Shown: positions 8,493-17,614, counted from the first letter of the stretch. The stretch: DNA of 64,000 nucleotides from Woeseiaceae bacterium (GCA_030065915.1 JASJCQ010000009.1:46862-110861); one strand, 5' to 3'. The notes: a model not told the origin generated them from the sequence alone. Numbers and translations: made by a program.

Positions 8493-9398
8493 TCAGCGAT
8501 CCGCTTTGAAGGCACGCTCTCGGATCTGCTCTTTCAGGAACCGCGTCAACATTCGCTGCCGCACAGTGGCGAAACGGCTGTCCGGATAGACAATGTTGAC
8601 GGGGAGGGCAGGAATCTCAAAGGGCGAGAGCACGCGCCGGAGTCTGCCGTCTCGCAACGGACTTTGAACCTGGTAGGAAAGGAACTGGCCGAATCCGACG
8701 CCGTCAATGCAAGCGTCGATCGCAGCGCCGACCTGGTTGCAGCTGAATCGGCCGTGCACCTGGACGTTAACGTTGCGTGAGCCGTCTCGAAACGACCACG
8801 TCCCGGCGCGCGCGAGATTTCGAACCCTGATGCATGGACGCTTCGAAAGTTGCCGAGGAATCTCAGGGGTTCCCACGCGATCGAGCAACGAAGGCGAAGC
8901 GCAGACGACTCGTCGAACCTCGCCCACAGGCAGTGCAATCATCCCGGAGTCCTGCAAAGGTCCGATTCTCACTGCAAGGTCGATGCCCTCATCAACCAGA
9001 TTCACATTACGGTCCAGCAGAAGCAGTTCAACGGAAATGCCTGGATGAGCTGCGATGAACCGAGTCATCAACGGCGCGACATGCATCTGGCCGAACTGAA
9101 TGGGCGCAGTTATTCGCACCATCCCATGCGGGTCCGCATCGTCTTGCTTCGCTGCGCGTTCGGCTTCATCGACGTCGTTAATGATCTGTCGGCAACGTTG
9201 CAGGTAGTCACTACCTTCGGGAGTGAGTGACATCCGACGCGTCGTACGTTGCAGAAGCCTCGTATCCAGATGCGTCTCGAGCGCTGCCAGCGAACGAACC
9301 ACGGAGGGTTGCGAGCGATCGAGCAGCTCGGCAGCTGCCGTCAGGCTTCCGCTATCGACAATAGCGACAAAGGTCCGCATGGCGGCGAGGACGTCCAT
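8493..9398 (-). CDS. LysR-family transcriptional regulator
   Basis: The 301-residue protein has the N-terminal winged helix-turn-helix of LysR regulators (AMRTFVAIVDSGSLTAAAEL, QPSVVRSLAALETHL, LLQRTTRRMSLTPEG, residues 7-65) and a periplasmic-binding-protein-like effector domain (about 90-295). It most resembles the subgroup that controls small oxidoreductase operons. The start is set by GGAG in the upstream sequence. It is divergent from a VOC protein gene and a PPOX/reductase fusion gene, the likely targets. An ATTACT/AGTAAT dyad directly upstream of its start overlaps its own ribosome site and suggests autorepression. Confidence 0.93.
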   Translation of the reverse strand: MDVLAAMRTFVAIVDSGSLTAAAELLDRSQPSVVRSLAALETHLDTRLLQRTTRRMSLTPEGSDYLQRCRQIINDVDEAERAAKQDDADPHGMVRITAPIQFGQMHVAPLMTRFIAAHPGISVELLLLDRNVNLVDEGIDLAVRIGPLQDSGMIALPVGEVRRVVCASPSLLDRVGTPEIPRQLSKRPCIRVRNLARAGTWSFRDGSRNVNVQVHGRFSCNQVGAAIDACIDGVGFGQFLSYQVQSPLRDGRLRRVLSPFEIPALPVNIVYPDSRFATVRQRMLTRFLKEQIRERAFKADR

Positions 9399-9400
9399 CG

Positions 9401-9423
9401 ATTACTCCACTTTATGCAGTAAT
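9401..9423. promoter_or_regulatory. Candidate LysR operator, ATTACT-N11-AGTAAT
   Basis: The two 6-base arms (9401-9406 and 9418-9423) are perfect complements, and 2 of the next 3 inner pairs also match, giving 8 of 11 pairs. The spacing fits the T-N11-A logic of LysR sites. The left arm contains the regulator's own Shine-Dalgarno sequence, read on the minus strand as GGAGTAAT. The same intergenic space (9399-9510) must carry the promoter for the plus-strand VOC gene. Confidence 0.6.
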
Positions 9424-9510
9424 CATATAGTTTTAGATCTATTTATTCACTATTCCTACGCAGGCATGCTGATCCGCGACATCATCGAATCGACACAGGA
9501 GCCTGTAAAC

Positions 9511-9915
9511 ATGAATACCGTAAAGACAAAAGGCGCTCACCACGTTGGGTTAACCGTACCCAGTCTCGCCGACGCTCGTACATTCTTTGAAGACGCGCTT
9601 GGATTTCAGTTAGTCGGTGAGGTCCCCGACTATCCCGCCGCGTTCGTCAGCGATGGCAGCATCATGATCACCTTGTGGCAGGCCGAGGAGCCCTCGACAG
9701 CGACGCCTTTCGACCGGCGTCGCAACATCGGCCTGCATCACCTCGCACTGAGTGTAGATAGCCCGGAAAACCTCAAGCGCTTAGCCGATGAACTCGGGCT
9801 GCGCGAAGACACCGAGATTGAGTTCGAGCCGGAGGCGCTCGGCAGTACCGGACTTCGGCACATGATGTGCCGGATACCCGGCAACATCCGCCTTGAACTT
9901 GTCGCGAGCCGATAG
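9511..9915 (+). CDS. VOC (glyoxalase/dioxygenase superfamily) protein
   Basis: The 134-residue product has one vicinal-oxygen-chelate module pair (GAHHVGLTVPSLADARTFFE and NIGLHHLALSVDSPENLKRL, then IRLELV at the end). Likely metal ligands are the His in HHVGL, the His in HHLAL and the Glu in LELV. The length matches stand-alone glyoxalase-like proteins; the substrate is unknown. I chose the ATG at 9511 because CAGGAG lies nine bases upstream; a longer in-frame opening from 9223 would run through the LysR gene. It is followed after 11 bases by the PPOX-reductase gene, so the two are probably co-transcribed under the LysR regulator. Confidence 0.88.
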   Translation: MNTVKTKGAHHVGLTVPSLADARTFFEDALGFQLVGEVPDYPAAFVSDGSIMITLWQAEEPSTATPFDRRRNIGLHHLALSVDSPENLKRLADELGLREDTEIEFEPEALGSTGLRHMMCRIPGNIRLELVASR

Positions 9916-9926
9916 GAGATCCGGCC

Positions 9927-11558
9927 ATGACAGCGACTGATTCCCCCTTTCATCCCGGTGAGCAAGCCGTACAGGCGCGGATGGGCGTCAGAGAGGCCAT
10001 CGAGCCTTGGGCCCGCAAAGTCATCCGCAGCTATATGCCCGATCAGCACCGCGAATTCTATGCGCAGCTTCCGTTCGCTGTTGCTGCGGCCCGTGATGAT
10101 CGCGGTCGACCCTGGGTAACGCTCTTGACCGGTGAACCTGGATTCATCACGTCGCCAGACGCGACGACGCTGGTTCTTGACACTGCCGTGCTGCCTGGCG
10201 ATGCGCTCGAGTCTTCGTTCGGTGTCGGCGCCGAGATCGGGCTGCTCGGCATCGAGCTGGATACGCGGCGTCGCAACCGAGTCAATGGCGAGGTCATTGA
10301 ATCGACTGCCGGCCAACTGAGGTTCGAGGTTGGCCAGGCGTTCGGCAACTGTCCGCAATACATCACGGAACGCGTCTGGTATGCCGCGGATGTCGACGGT
10401 GACGCGGCGAACTCGTCGCGTCATTCCAGCCTCGACGCCACAATGCAGAATTGGATTCAACGAGCGGACACTTTCTTTATTGGGAGTGGGCACCGGGGCG
10501 ACGATCCGTCCGCGAGCGATGGCATGGATGCATCTCATCGAGGCGGCCCCGCGGGATTTGTTCGCGTTGTCAGCCCGACACGAATTGTGTTTCCGGATTA
10601 CGCGGGGAACAATCACTTCAATACGATCGGCAACCTGCTGCTGGATCCCCGCGTCGCAATGACGTTTGTCGACTTTGAGAACGGCGGTCTCCTGCAGCTG
10701 ACGGGGCGCGCAACGATCGACTGGGACTCACCGGCCGTTGCCGAGCACCCCGGTGCGCAGCGATTGGTCGTGATCGGCATCGATGAGGTCGTTCAGCTCG
10801 AAGAGGTGCTGCCCATCCGGTTCCTCGAACCCAAGGGCCTCGTCCGCGAGCTGCGACTCACGGATCGCCGCCGCGAATCGGACGATGTCGTTTCCTTCCT
10901 CTTCGCGTCGCGCGACGGCGGTGAGCTTCCCGACTTCGAGGCAGGACAACATCTGCCGCTCGAGTTTCGAATCTCAGGTATGGATCAGCCGGTCACGCGA
11001 ACGTATTCATTGTCCAACGGGCCCGGCGAAGGGCGTTATCGCATCAGCGTCAAGCGGGAGCCTCAGGGCCTGATATCGCGCCTGCTACACGATCAGGTGG
11101 AGCCCGGTGCCGTGATCAACGCGCGCATACCAGCCGGCGATTTCATCATCGGTCACCATGGGCGGCCGATCGTTCTGCTTAGCGCGGGTATCGGCGTAAC
11201 GCCGATGGTCAGCATGCTGCATGCGATCACCAGCGAGCAGACGAATCGTGCCGTCTATTTTTTGCACAGCGCACGCGACGGTAAGCACCATCCGTTGGCC
11301 GCCGAGGTCGCCGGTATCGTTGCACAGCACTCTAACGTGGTCTCGCGAATCGCCTATACCCAGCCGCTGGACGACGATAGGCCTGGCCGCGATTACGATG
11401 TCAGCGGAAGGATTGACACCGACTTCATCCGTCAGACGGTGATCGATACTGACGCTGAGTATTACATCTGCGGCCCCGCCACGTTTCTGACCGCCATGAG
11501 CGACAGTCTCTTCGAACTCGGCGTAGGCGAAGATCGCATCCATATCGAGCAGTTCTGA
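9927..11558 (+). CDS. Pyridoxamine-phosphate-oxidase-like / ferredoxin-NADP reductase-like fusion
   Basis: The 543-residue protein joins two enzymes. Residues about 30-270 form a PNPOx-like split-barrel flavin domain (FITSPDATTLVLDTA, NHFNTIGNLLLDPRVAMTFVDF). Residues about 300-543 form a reductase of the FNR type, with FAD-binding RTYSLSN, nucleotide-binding LLSAGIGVTPMVSM and the CGPATF motif. There is no C-terminal 2Fe-2S domain, unlike many related fusions, so electrons would pass from NAD(P)H to FAD and then to the FMN or heme-like site of the N-terminal domain or to a separate partner. It follows the VOC gene by 11 bases. The substrate is unknown; a role in detoxification or small-molecule reduction under LysR control is inference. 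Confidence 0.9.
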   Translation: MTATDSPFHPGEQAVQARMGVREAIEPWARKVIRSYMPDQHREFYAQLPFAVAAARDDRGRPWVTLLTGEPGFITSPDATTLVLDTAVLPGDALESSFGVGAEIGLLGIELDTRRRNRVNGEVIESTAGQLRFEVGQAFGNCPQYITERVWYAADVDGDAANSSRHSSLDATMQNWIQRADTFFIGSGHRGDDPSASDGMDASHRGGPAGFVRVVSPTRIVFPDYAGNNHFNTIGNLLLDPRVAMTFVDFENGGLLQLTGRATIDWDSPAVAEHPGAQRLVVIGIDEVVQLEEVLPIRFLEPKGLVRELRLTDRRRESDDVVSFLFASRDGGELPDFEAGQHLPLEFRISGMDQPVTRTYSLSNGPGEGRYRISVKREPQGLISRLLHDQVEPGAVINARIPAGDFIIGHHGRPIVLLSAGIGVTPMVSMLHAITSEQTNRAVYFLHSARDGKHHPLAAEVAGIVAQHSNVVSRIAYTQPLDDDRPGRDYDVSGRIDTDFIRQTVIDTDAEYYICGPATFLTAMSDSLFELGVGEDRIHIEQF

Positions 11559-11603
11559 GTTTCGGACGGCTGCTCGGGGCATCGCCTTTGTCGCTCGCAC
11601 GGC

Positions 11604-11635
11604 CAAAACAAAAAGGGCGCCTTGAGAGGGGCCCT
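11604..11635 (-). terminator. Rho-independent terminator of the small lipoprotein gene
   Basis: On the minus strand an 8-base stem with one mismatch (AGGGCGCC at 11614-11621 against GGGGCCCT at 11628-11635, 6-base loop) is followed by TTTTTGTTTT. It lies 35 bases beyond the lipoprotein stop codon. Confidence 0.8.
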
Positions 11636-11670
11636 GTGGGTTGGGCGTCAGCCTGGAGCAACACGGACGC

Positions 11671-11895
11671 TCAATGACACCTGCTTCTTGCATACCCGCT
11701 GTCAACAGGATCAGTACAAGGCTTCGCGTGCTGCATGGCGTTGATGTGCTTCGCGGTCGTGATCGCCTGCTTGTCGTCAGAGGATAGCGGCTGGAAGTAC
11801 ATCGCCAGGTTCGGTTCTGGCTGAGGAGCATTGTCGGTAGCAGCGCAGCCGACAATGAATGAGGAAGCAACAAGAATGGTCAGTAGTCTTTTCAT
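11671..11895 (-). CDS. Small lipoprotein, 74 aa
   Basis: The product has a textbook lipoprotein signal (KRLLTILVASSFIVGC, lipobox IVGC) and a short mature part of about 55 residues, with two cysteines near the C-terminus (PCTDPVDSGYARSRC) that could form a disulfide. A purine-rich ribosome site precedes the ATG at 11895. A strong terminator follows, so it is probably a single-gene unit. It converges on the PPOX fusion gene. I do not recognise a family and the function is unknown. Confidence 0.78.
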   Translation of the reverse strand: MKRLLTILVASSFIVGCAATDNAPQPEPNLAMYFQPLSSDDKQAITTAKHINAMQHAKPCTDPVDSGYARSRCH

Positions 11896-12119
11896 GGGTC
11901 TCGTCCCGTTCCGTGATTAGCAAAAAGTTCTGTGTCCAATTTCGATCTGTTCTTGAGAAATTCCGGTCTTCGGTGTTCTCCGGATCGCCGTGTGTTCCAC
12001 GAGCCGAAAGTTAGTGATTCCGGGGCCTGCGAGCTTGTGCGGAGCCCATTGCTTACCTATTTTTTTGCTATTTTTTGTGCCAATCTCGTCCGACCCTTGT
12101 TGCGAGAGAACGGCTGTCG

Positions 12120-12437
12120 ATGATCTTCCGGAGCTCAACGGTGGAGCTGGATACGGAGCGTTTCTCGATCGCAAGAGAGGGCGAGGCGATACAGGCTCTG
12201 CGCGAATGGTGCGAGGCCGGTGGCTGCGAGGACCTGACGCAGGCACGGGTCTGCACCAATGTCGTGTTTGGTCATCCCGAGTTTCAGGCGCTGACTACAG
12301 AGATACTCGACGCACTCGCTGAGCAACGCGCGAGTCTTGCTCGCATGGAGGCCGCTGGAGAGTTGTTGCCGATACCGGGTGCCACGTATGCGCCGCTGTC
12401 TGAAAGCAAAGTGACCTGGCCGTCGAGGTATGCTTAG
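12120..12437 (+). CDS. Small hypothetical protein (105 aa), uncertain
   Basis: The frame from ATG 12120 encodes a mostly helical acidic protein with two cysteines (GGCEDL, ARVCTN) and no signal peptide or membrane segment. Support comes from its position: it ends eight bases before a membrane-protein gene on the same strand. There is no convincing ribosome site, and a GTG at 12075 is a possible alternative start. I do not recognise homologs. The 225 bases before it (11896-12119) contain the divergent lipoprotein promoter region and a T-rich stretch near 12060, but nothing else I can name. Confidence 0.45.
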   Translation: MIFRSSTVELDTERFSIAREGEAIQALREWCEAGGCEDLTQARVCTNVVFGHPEFQALTTEILDALAEQRASLARMEAAGELLPIPGATYAPLSESKVTWPSRYA

Positions 12438-12445
12438 CAAAGAAC

Positions 12446-13477
12446 ATGAATAACTCAGCCGACACCTCCGCGACTTTGCCCACATCATCACTGACACTGC
12501 GGGTGTACGAATCGTTGCCTGGCAACCCGATGAAGATAGGCATCGGCCTGGCGATCCTGTTGCTGCTGATCTACTGGACCGGACGGGTCCTCTTCGATGG
12601 TGCCGGCAACTCGTCATTTGAGGATGTTTTCGTCGCCGTGACTCAGCTGCTGGTACTCGCGTACTGCGTCTCAGCCTATGCTTATCTGTTGAAGAGTGTT
12701 CGCGAGACGGTTTCGGCGCTGTCACCGGCTGCACCGGACGAAACTGCATGGCAGGCCGCATCAGAGCTAATCGGCCGGCATTCGGGGTGGCTCCTTGTAA
12801 TTTTTGGGCTCGTCAACTACCTCGTCATCGGCGTTTTCGTCACCAATATCACCACGCCAGACCCGGTGAACCCGTGGGATTGGCGAAGCTGGACCTACGA
12901 CCTTTACTGGCATCGCATCACGACGGTGTTTTTCGTCGGGTACATGGCGTGTTTCTGCTACGTGCTCGTCGTGGACTCGCTTCGGCTATCGCGATTGTCG
13001 GAGACGATCAGTTCCATTGACCTGCTGAACCTGAAGCCCTTGCATCCGCTGACACGCCAGGGACTGACCAATGCGCTCCTCGTGATTGGCATGGTTTCCG
13101 TCCTGTCTCTATTTGCGGTTGAAGCACGCTACTGGCCGGCGCTGGTCGGGTTTTGGCTGTCATTCATCCTGCTGGCGTGGATCGGGATGATGCTTCCTTT
13201 GCGCGGCATTCGAAAACAGATCAAAGCGGCAAGGGAGCAGGAACTCGACTGGTGTGAGAAGCGGCTCAGGGCGTCGCGGGATACGCTGAAGTCGGGCGAC
13301 GGCGGGACGTCATCAATCGCCGAGGTTGCGGCGTACAGGACGACTATTGAGAGCATCAGGAACTGGCCTTTCGATCACCTCACGCTGACGCGCTTCGCGT
13401 TGTACCTGCTGATTCCGCTTGGGTCCTGGCTGGGCGGTGCTTTCGTCGAGCGAGGCCTCGATCTAGTGCTTCAGTGA
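12446..13477 (+). CDS. Multi-pass membrane protein of unknown function
   Basis: The 343-residue protein has about seven hydrophobic segments (around residues 30-50, 60-82, 113-135, 160-182, 210-228, 232-252 and 315-335). Between the last two lies a long charged cytoplasmic loop (about 255-305, KQIKAAREQELDWCEKRLRA). No transporter or enzyme motif is recognisable. It starts eight bases after a small hypothetical gene and ends 14 bases before galT, so it may be transcribed with the galactose genes. That adjacency alone does not make it a sugar transporter. Confidence 0.75.
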   Translation: MNNSADTSATLPTSSLTLRVYESLPGNPMKIGIGLAILLLLIYWTGRVLFDGAGNSSFEDVFVAVTQLLVLAYCVSAYAYLLKSVRETVSALSPAAPDETAWQAASELIGRHSGWLLVIFGLVNYLVIGVFVTNITTPDPVNPWDWRSWTYDLYWHRITTVFFVGYMACFCYVLVVDSLRLSRLSETISSIDLLNLKPLHPLTRQGLTNALLVIGMVSVLSLFAVEARYWPALVGFWLSFILLAWIGMMLPLRGIRKQIKAAREQELDWCEKRLRASRDTLKSGDGGTSSIAEVAAYRTTIESIRNWPFDHLTLTRFALYLLIPLGSWLGGAFVERGLDLVLQ

Positions 13478-13491
13478 TCCGCTGACTGAGC

Positions 13492-14538
13492 ATGTTCAAT
13501 CCTGACGATCACTCTCACCGCCGATTCAATCCGCTGACGGGCGAGTGGGTGCTGGTATCGCCGCATCGGACAAAGCGGCCCTGGCAGGGGCAAGTGGAGA
13601 AACCGCCAGTCGATGAACGGCCCTCGTATGATCCCGACTGCTACCTGTGCCCGGGCAACGAGCGCGCCGGCGGTGTGAAGAATCCCGACTACACGAGCCC
13701 ATTTGTCTTCCAGAACGATTTCAGTGCGCTCCTTCCCGATGTACCACCGGGACAAGCCGGTGATCACGAACTGCTGCGGTCTGAAAGCGAGTCGGGTATT
13801 TGCCGCGTCATCTGCTTTTCTCCGCGGCACGACCTGACTTTGCCCGAGATGCCTGTCGAAGACTTGCGCCTCGTCGTCGACGTCTGGACGGAGCAGTACG
13901 CGGAGCTGGGTGCGATAAAAGACATCAACCATGTTCTGATCTTTGAGAACAAGGGCGCGGTCATGGGTTGCAGCAATCCGCATCCGCACGGACAGATCTG
14001 GGCGCAGCGCCATGTACCCGGCGAGCCGGCGAAAGAGCTTTTCCACATGCAGCGCCACTTCGACAAGACCGGCAGAACGTTGCTCGGCGACTACCTGGGC
14101 GTAGAGCTTGAGCGCGAGGATCGAATCGTCTGCGAGAACGAGCACTTTGCCGCGCTGGTGCCGTTCTGGGCGATCTGGCCATTCGAAACGATGATCCTGT
14201 GCAAGCGCCACGTAGTCAGTTTGCTAGAGATGACCGAGGCCGAGAGAGATGCGCTGGCCGATATCGTGAAACGTTTGACGACGAGGTACGACAATCTGTT
14301 TACCTGCAGCTTCCCGTACTCAGCCGGCATGCACCAGGCGCCAACGGACGGCGAGGTCTACGACGAATGCGACTGGCACATGCACTTCTACCCGCCATTG
14401 CTGCGTTCCGCGACCGTGAAGAAATTCATGGTGGGCTACGAGATGCTTGGCGACCCGCAGCGCGATATCACTCCGGAGTCCAGCGCCGAGCGTCTGCGAA
14501 AACTTTCTGAAGTCCACTTCAAACAACAAGACGAATGA
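13492..14538 (+). CDS. galT: Galactose-1-phosphate uridylyltransferase
   Basis: The 348-residue protein exchanges galactose-1-phosphate with UDP-glucose in the Leloir pathway. It has the GalT HIT-like active site [10 protein letters not shown] (catalytic His within HPHGQ) and a zinc-type CYLCPGN motif near the N-terminus, followed by the expected [14 protein letters not shown] opening. The length is typical of class I GalT. The stop overlaps the galK start by four bases (ATGA at 14535-14538), so the two are translationally coupled. No galE or galM is seen nearby. Confidence 0.96.
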   Translation: MFNPDDHSHRRFNPLTGEWVLVSPHRTKRPWQGQVEKPPVDERPSYDPDCYLCPGNERAGGVKNPDYTSPFVFQNDFSALLPDVPPGQAGDHELLRSESESGICRVICFSPRHDLTLPEMPVEDLRLVVDVWTEQYAELGAIKDINHVLIFENKGAVMGCSNPHPHGQIWAQRHVPGEPAKELFHMQRHFDKTGRTLLGDYLGVELEREDRIVCENEHFAALVPFWAIWPFETMILCKRHVVSLLEMTEAERDALADIVKRLTTRYDNLFTCSFPYSAGMHQAPTDGEVYDECDWHMHFYPPLLRSATVKKFMVGYEMLGDPQRDITPESSAERLRKLSEVHFKQQDE

Positions 14539-15716
14539 GTACGACCCACGAAGCGATGATCGAGTCGGTCATCGCAGGTTTTGAAAAGCACTTTGGCGGC
14601 ACAGACGGCGTGACAGTCGTGATGGCGCCGGGTCGCGTCAACCTGATTGGTGACCACACCGATCACAATGACGGCTTTGTGCTCCCGATGACGATCGACC
14701 GGGGTATCTACGTCGCGATTCGACCGCGCACCGACGGCATCGTACGGGTTGCGTCGATTCGCTACGACGAACTTGCGGAGTGCAAGCTCGGCGACTTCGA
14801 GACGCCGACGCCAGGCAGCTGGCAGAGCTACGTGCTCGGCATTGTTGAAGAGCTGCGCCTGCGTGGTCACCTACGGCAAGGATTCGACGCGGTCGTTGAT
14901 GGCAACCTGAACCTTGGCGCCGGTCTGAGTTCATCGGCGGCGCTCGAGGTGGCGACTGCAGCATCACTGCGGGAGATGGCCGGCTTCGACATGAACGATG
15001 TCGACCTCGTCACGATGTGCCAGCACGTCGAGCACAAGTACGCCCACGTACTGTGCGGCATCATGGACCAGTTTGCCTGCGGTGTCGGCAAGTCCGGCCA
15101 TGCGCTCATGCTCGACTGTCGTTCTCTCGACTACGAGCACGTGCCGATTGAGCTCGGAGATCATCGCATCGTCATCATCAGCAGCGAGGTCAGTCGGTCC
15201 CTGGCCTCGTCGGCCTATAACACGCGTCGAGCCGAGTGTCAGGAAGGTGTGGAGTATTTCTCGCGGTTCGACGCGTCAATCCGGGCGCTGCGCGATGTCA
15301 GCCGGGAACTGTTCGATGCCAACAGCGACAAACTCACGTCGGTCGTTCGTCGTCGCTGCCGACACGTGCTGACCGAAAACCAGCGCGTCCTGGATGCGAC
15401 TGAGTTACTGAAGGCGGGCGACCTGCAACGATTTGGGGATCTTATGAAGGCCTCACACCGATCGCTGCGCGACGACTTTGAAGTTAGCTGTCCTGAGGTT
15501 GACCTGTTGGTAAATATTGCGAATAGAACGGACGGTGTCCTTGGGTCACGTATGACGGGCGGCGGATTCGGCGGTTGCACGGTAACGCTCGCGCACAAAG
15601 ACGCCGTTGCGATACTTGTTGATAGTCTGACCGAATACACGAAGAATACCGGCCTGAATCCAGGCGTGTTTGTGCTCGATAGAAACCTCGAGGCAGGCCC
15701 TGTCGCGCATCGTTAG
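14535..15716 (+). CDS. galK: Galactokinase
   Basis: The 393-residue GHMP-family kinase phosphorylates galactose at C1. It has the sugar-binding signature [19 protein letters not shown] (usual form GEHTDYNDG, so Glu to Asp and Tyr to His here), the ATP loop GLSSSAALE and the C-terminal [14 protein letters not shown]. The substitutions in the sugar-binding signature are mild, but could shift preference among galactose-like sugars. It overlaps galT and is followed after 14 bases by the KDPG aldolase gene, whose AAGGAG ribosome site lies in that gap. Confidence 0.95.
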   Translation: MSTTHEAMIESVIAGFEKHFGGTDGVTVVMAPGRVNLIGDHTDHNDGFVLPMTIDRGIYVAIRPRTDGIVRVASIRYDELAECKLGDFETPTPGSWQSYVLGIVEELRLRGHLRQGFDAVVDGNLNLGAGLSSSAALEVATAASLREMAGFDMNDVDLVTMCQHVEHKYAHVLCGIMDQFACGVGKSGHALMLDCRSLDYEHVPIELGDHRIVIISSEVSRSLASSAYNTRRAECQEGVEYFSRFDASIRALRDVSRELFDANSDKLTSVVRRRCRHVLTENQRVLDATELLKAGDLQRFGDLMKASHRSLRDDFEVSCPEVDLLVNIANRTDGVLGSRMTGGGFGGCTVTLAHKDAVAILVDSLTEYTKNTGLNPGVFVLDRNLEAGPVAHR

Positions 15717-15730
15717 ATTAAGGAGACTTC

Positions 15731-16366
15731 ATGAACATCTCAGATCTGCTGGAAAGCAGTCGCGTGGTGCCATTGATACAGGCAGACGATCCGGCCGTTG
15801 CCGTAGAGACGTCACATGCTCTGGCCGCCGGCGGCTTAAAAGTCGCCGAGGTCGTGTTTCGAACCGATCGTGCGCTCGACTGTCTCCGCGCGGTTGCTGG
15901 TGAAGTACCGGAGATGGTCGCGGGGGCGGGAACCGTACTGACCTCCAAGCAGGCCGAATCCGCGCTCGATAACGGCGCAAAGTTCATCGTGTCGCCAGGG
16001 CTCGACGACGCCGTGGTCGCTGTTGCCAAGGAACACAACGTGCCGGTCTACCCGGGCACGATGACGCCCAGTGAAGTGCAGCACGCGTTCAATCTAGGTC
16101 TCGATACAGTGAAGTTTTTTCCTGCATCGATCGCCGGTGGAGTGCCGGCTCTCAAGGCACTGGCGAGCGTCTTTCGTTCGATGCAGTTCATGCCGACGGG
16201 CGGTGTAGGCCCGGGCAACCTGGCCGATTTCTTATCCGTTCCGGCCGTGCTCGCCTGCGGTGGAAGTTGGCTGACACCCGCAGATGCAGTGGCGGCTGGC
16301 AACTTCGACAAGGTCACTGAGTTGGCGGCCGAAGCGGTTTCAATCGCGCGCACTGCGCGAGGATAG
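15731..16366 (+). CDS. eda: 2-dehydro-3-deoxyphosphogluconate (KDPG) aldolase
   Basis: The 211-residue class I aldolase cleaves KDPG to pyruvate and glyceraldehyde-3-phosphate. It shows the family order: EVVFRT with the active-site Glu, GAGTVLT, FIVSPGLD, the Schiff-base lysine in TVKFFPA, FMPTGGV and the CGGSWL loop. A strong AAGGAGA precedes the ATG. It follows galT-galK by 14 bases and is upstream of the alginate locus. It can serve both Entner-Doudoroff flux and the last step of alginate monomer breakdown (DEH to KDG to KDPG). No edd or kdgK is in the window. A 2-dehydro-3-deoxy-6-phosphogalactonate aldolase role was considered, but the loop sequences fit Eda better. Confidence 0.93.
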   Translation: MNISDLLESSRVVPLIQADDPAVAVETSHALAAGGLKVAEVVFRTDRALDCLRAVAGEVPEMVAGAGTVLTSKQAESALDNGAKFIVSPGLDDAVVAVAKEHNVPVYPGTMTPSEVQHAFNLGLDTVKFFPASIAGGVPALKALASVFRSMQFMPTGGVGPGNLADFLSVPAVLACGGSWLTPADAVAAGNFDKVTELAAEAVSIARTARG

Positions 16367-16488
16367 CCGCCGGAACATTCGCTCGTTGGTGTGACGAGGT
16401 TATGCCAGCTGTCGCTCGGACATCGTGTTGGCAGCGGCGCCAGGCCCGGTCCGGCGCTTAGGCGGCAGAGAGTCTTCAGCCGAAACGG

Positions 16489-17292
16489 CTATGAGACCGT
16501 GATGCGATACCCGTTGTGCTTACGAATATTCAGCACACGGTTGTCATCGAAGATCAGGTACTGGCCCTTGATACCCGCCAGGCGACCCTCGATCTTCGGC
16601 AGTTTATCGAAACCCACGCTCTTCACTTTTTCAGGGTAGTGCTCGACGGGGTAGTTGATCGAGCAGACCGAATCGTCAGTGTCGATGTACTGACGCAGGT
16701 CGGCGTCAAGCGTGTCGACCAACGAGGCCTTCGTTTCGACAAGGTCCGCGTCGATCACTTCATTCTTCAGCATCCGTTGCCAGTTGGTTCGGTCCGTAAG
16801 ATGTTCCTTCATCGCAACTTCAACGAGGCCGGCCGTGTAGCGGTTCGGAACACGCGCAAAGACGATCGCGTCCGTTGCGCCCTGGTCGATCCAACGGGTC
16901 GGCATCTGTGACGCGCGCGTAATACCTACCTTTATCGCGGAGCTCCTCGCGAGATAGACGATCTGCTCTACGAGGCAGTACTTTTCGGCCCATTCCATGT
17001 CGCGGGCCTCGCCCTCGTGGGCGCGACAGAGCTCGGGTCGAATGATGCACTCGCTGGCCTCGGGCGAGTTGCGGAAGCACGGGTAACAGAACCCCTGGCC
17101 GAAGGATTTTTTCGTCTCCCGACCGCAGGCGATACAGTTGATGATGCCGCTGAAGCTCAGTTCGATCGTCTCGCCAATCCTGGCATTCATGTCGACCAGC
17201 ACGTCATCCAGAGGCAGTGAGTAGTGGGCGACCTTGTCGAGACGCGTCCGCATTTTTCGCAGGTTGCCGGAAACCGGTGCTTCTAAGCTCAT
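16489..17292 (-). CDS. DUF2797 family protein
   Basis: The 267-residue cytoplasmic protein has the family features: two CxxC pairs likely binding zinc (INCIACGRE and FCYPCFRN, about residues 53-78), a third Cys-containing segment (ECIIRPELCRAHEG), and a central segment IKVGITRASQMPTRWIDQGA that resembles a GIY-YIG-like core. The biochemical role is not established. It is convergent with the eda gene (122 bases between stops) and has its own promoter in the 17.3 kb gap. It is unrelated by function to its neighbours as far as I can tell. Confidence 0.85.
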   Translation of the reverse strand: MSLEAPVSGNLRKMRTRLDKVAHYSLPLDDVLVDMNARIGETIELSFSGIINCIACGRETKKSFGQGFCYPCFRNSPEASECIIRPELCRAHEGEARDMEWAEKYCLVEQIVYLARSSAIKVGITRASQMPTRWIDQGATDAIVFARVPNRYTAGLVEVAMKEHLTDRTNWQRMLKNEVIDADLVETKASLVDTLDADLRQYIDTDDSVCSINYPVEHYPEKVKSVGFDKLPKIEGRLAGIKGQYLIFDDNRVLNIRKHNGYRITVS

Positions 17293-17501
17293 TGATTGTG
17301 CCTGGTCTGTTGACGTGACCGGTAATTGTAGAGCATCGAATGGCGGCGGAGTGGGGTGCCGTACTCAAGGCCTCTCGTTTCACCGTCGACGCGGCGCCAG
17401 CTGCATCAATCGCTCTGAATAGCGCTTGTGCCCCACTCAAACGCTTCTTCTGGCAGATCTCGCCCATTAGACGGTTGGGCACAAGTAGTTGGTTGCAAAA
17501 A

Positions 17502-17560
17502 ATATTGACCAATATCATCTTGATGGCCAAATTTCAGCGGCGTGTATTGGTATTACCAAT
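17502..17560. promoter_or_regulatory. Candidate operators with ATTGGT/ACCAAT half-sites
   Basis: Two perfect palindromes lie 30 bases apart: ATATTG-AC-CAATAT (17502-17515) and ATTGGTA-T-TACCAAT (17546-17560). A further ATTGGT half-site follows at 17615-17620. The second palindrome closely resembles, from memory, the TTGGTATACCAA sites of GntR-family UxuR/ExuR-type regulators that respond to uronate catabolites. No such regulator gene is in the window. The position just upstream of the alginate-locus promoter fits control by an alginate-derived signal, which is inference. Confidence 0.6.
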
Positions 17561-17585
17561 TTGACGAATTAGTTCGGATATTTGA

Positions 17586-17614
17586 TTGACTAACGTATTT
17601 ACCAGTGAGATTAT
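17586..17614 (+). promoter_or_regulatory. Possible sigma-70 promoter for the alginate locus
   Basis: TTGACT (17586-17591), a 17-base spacer and GATTAT (17609-17614) form a plausible -35/-10 pair directly downstream of the ATTGGTATTACCAAT palindrome and overlapping an ATTGGT half-site at the start point. The -10 match is only 4 of 6. Confidence 0.35.

Noticed and set aside
15731..16366. 2-dehydro-3-deoxy-6-phosphogalactonate aldolase paired with galactose genes
   Set aside because: Loops SPGLD, TVKFFPA and FMPTGGV fit KDPG aldolase, and no galactonate genes are nearby.
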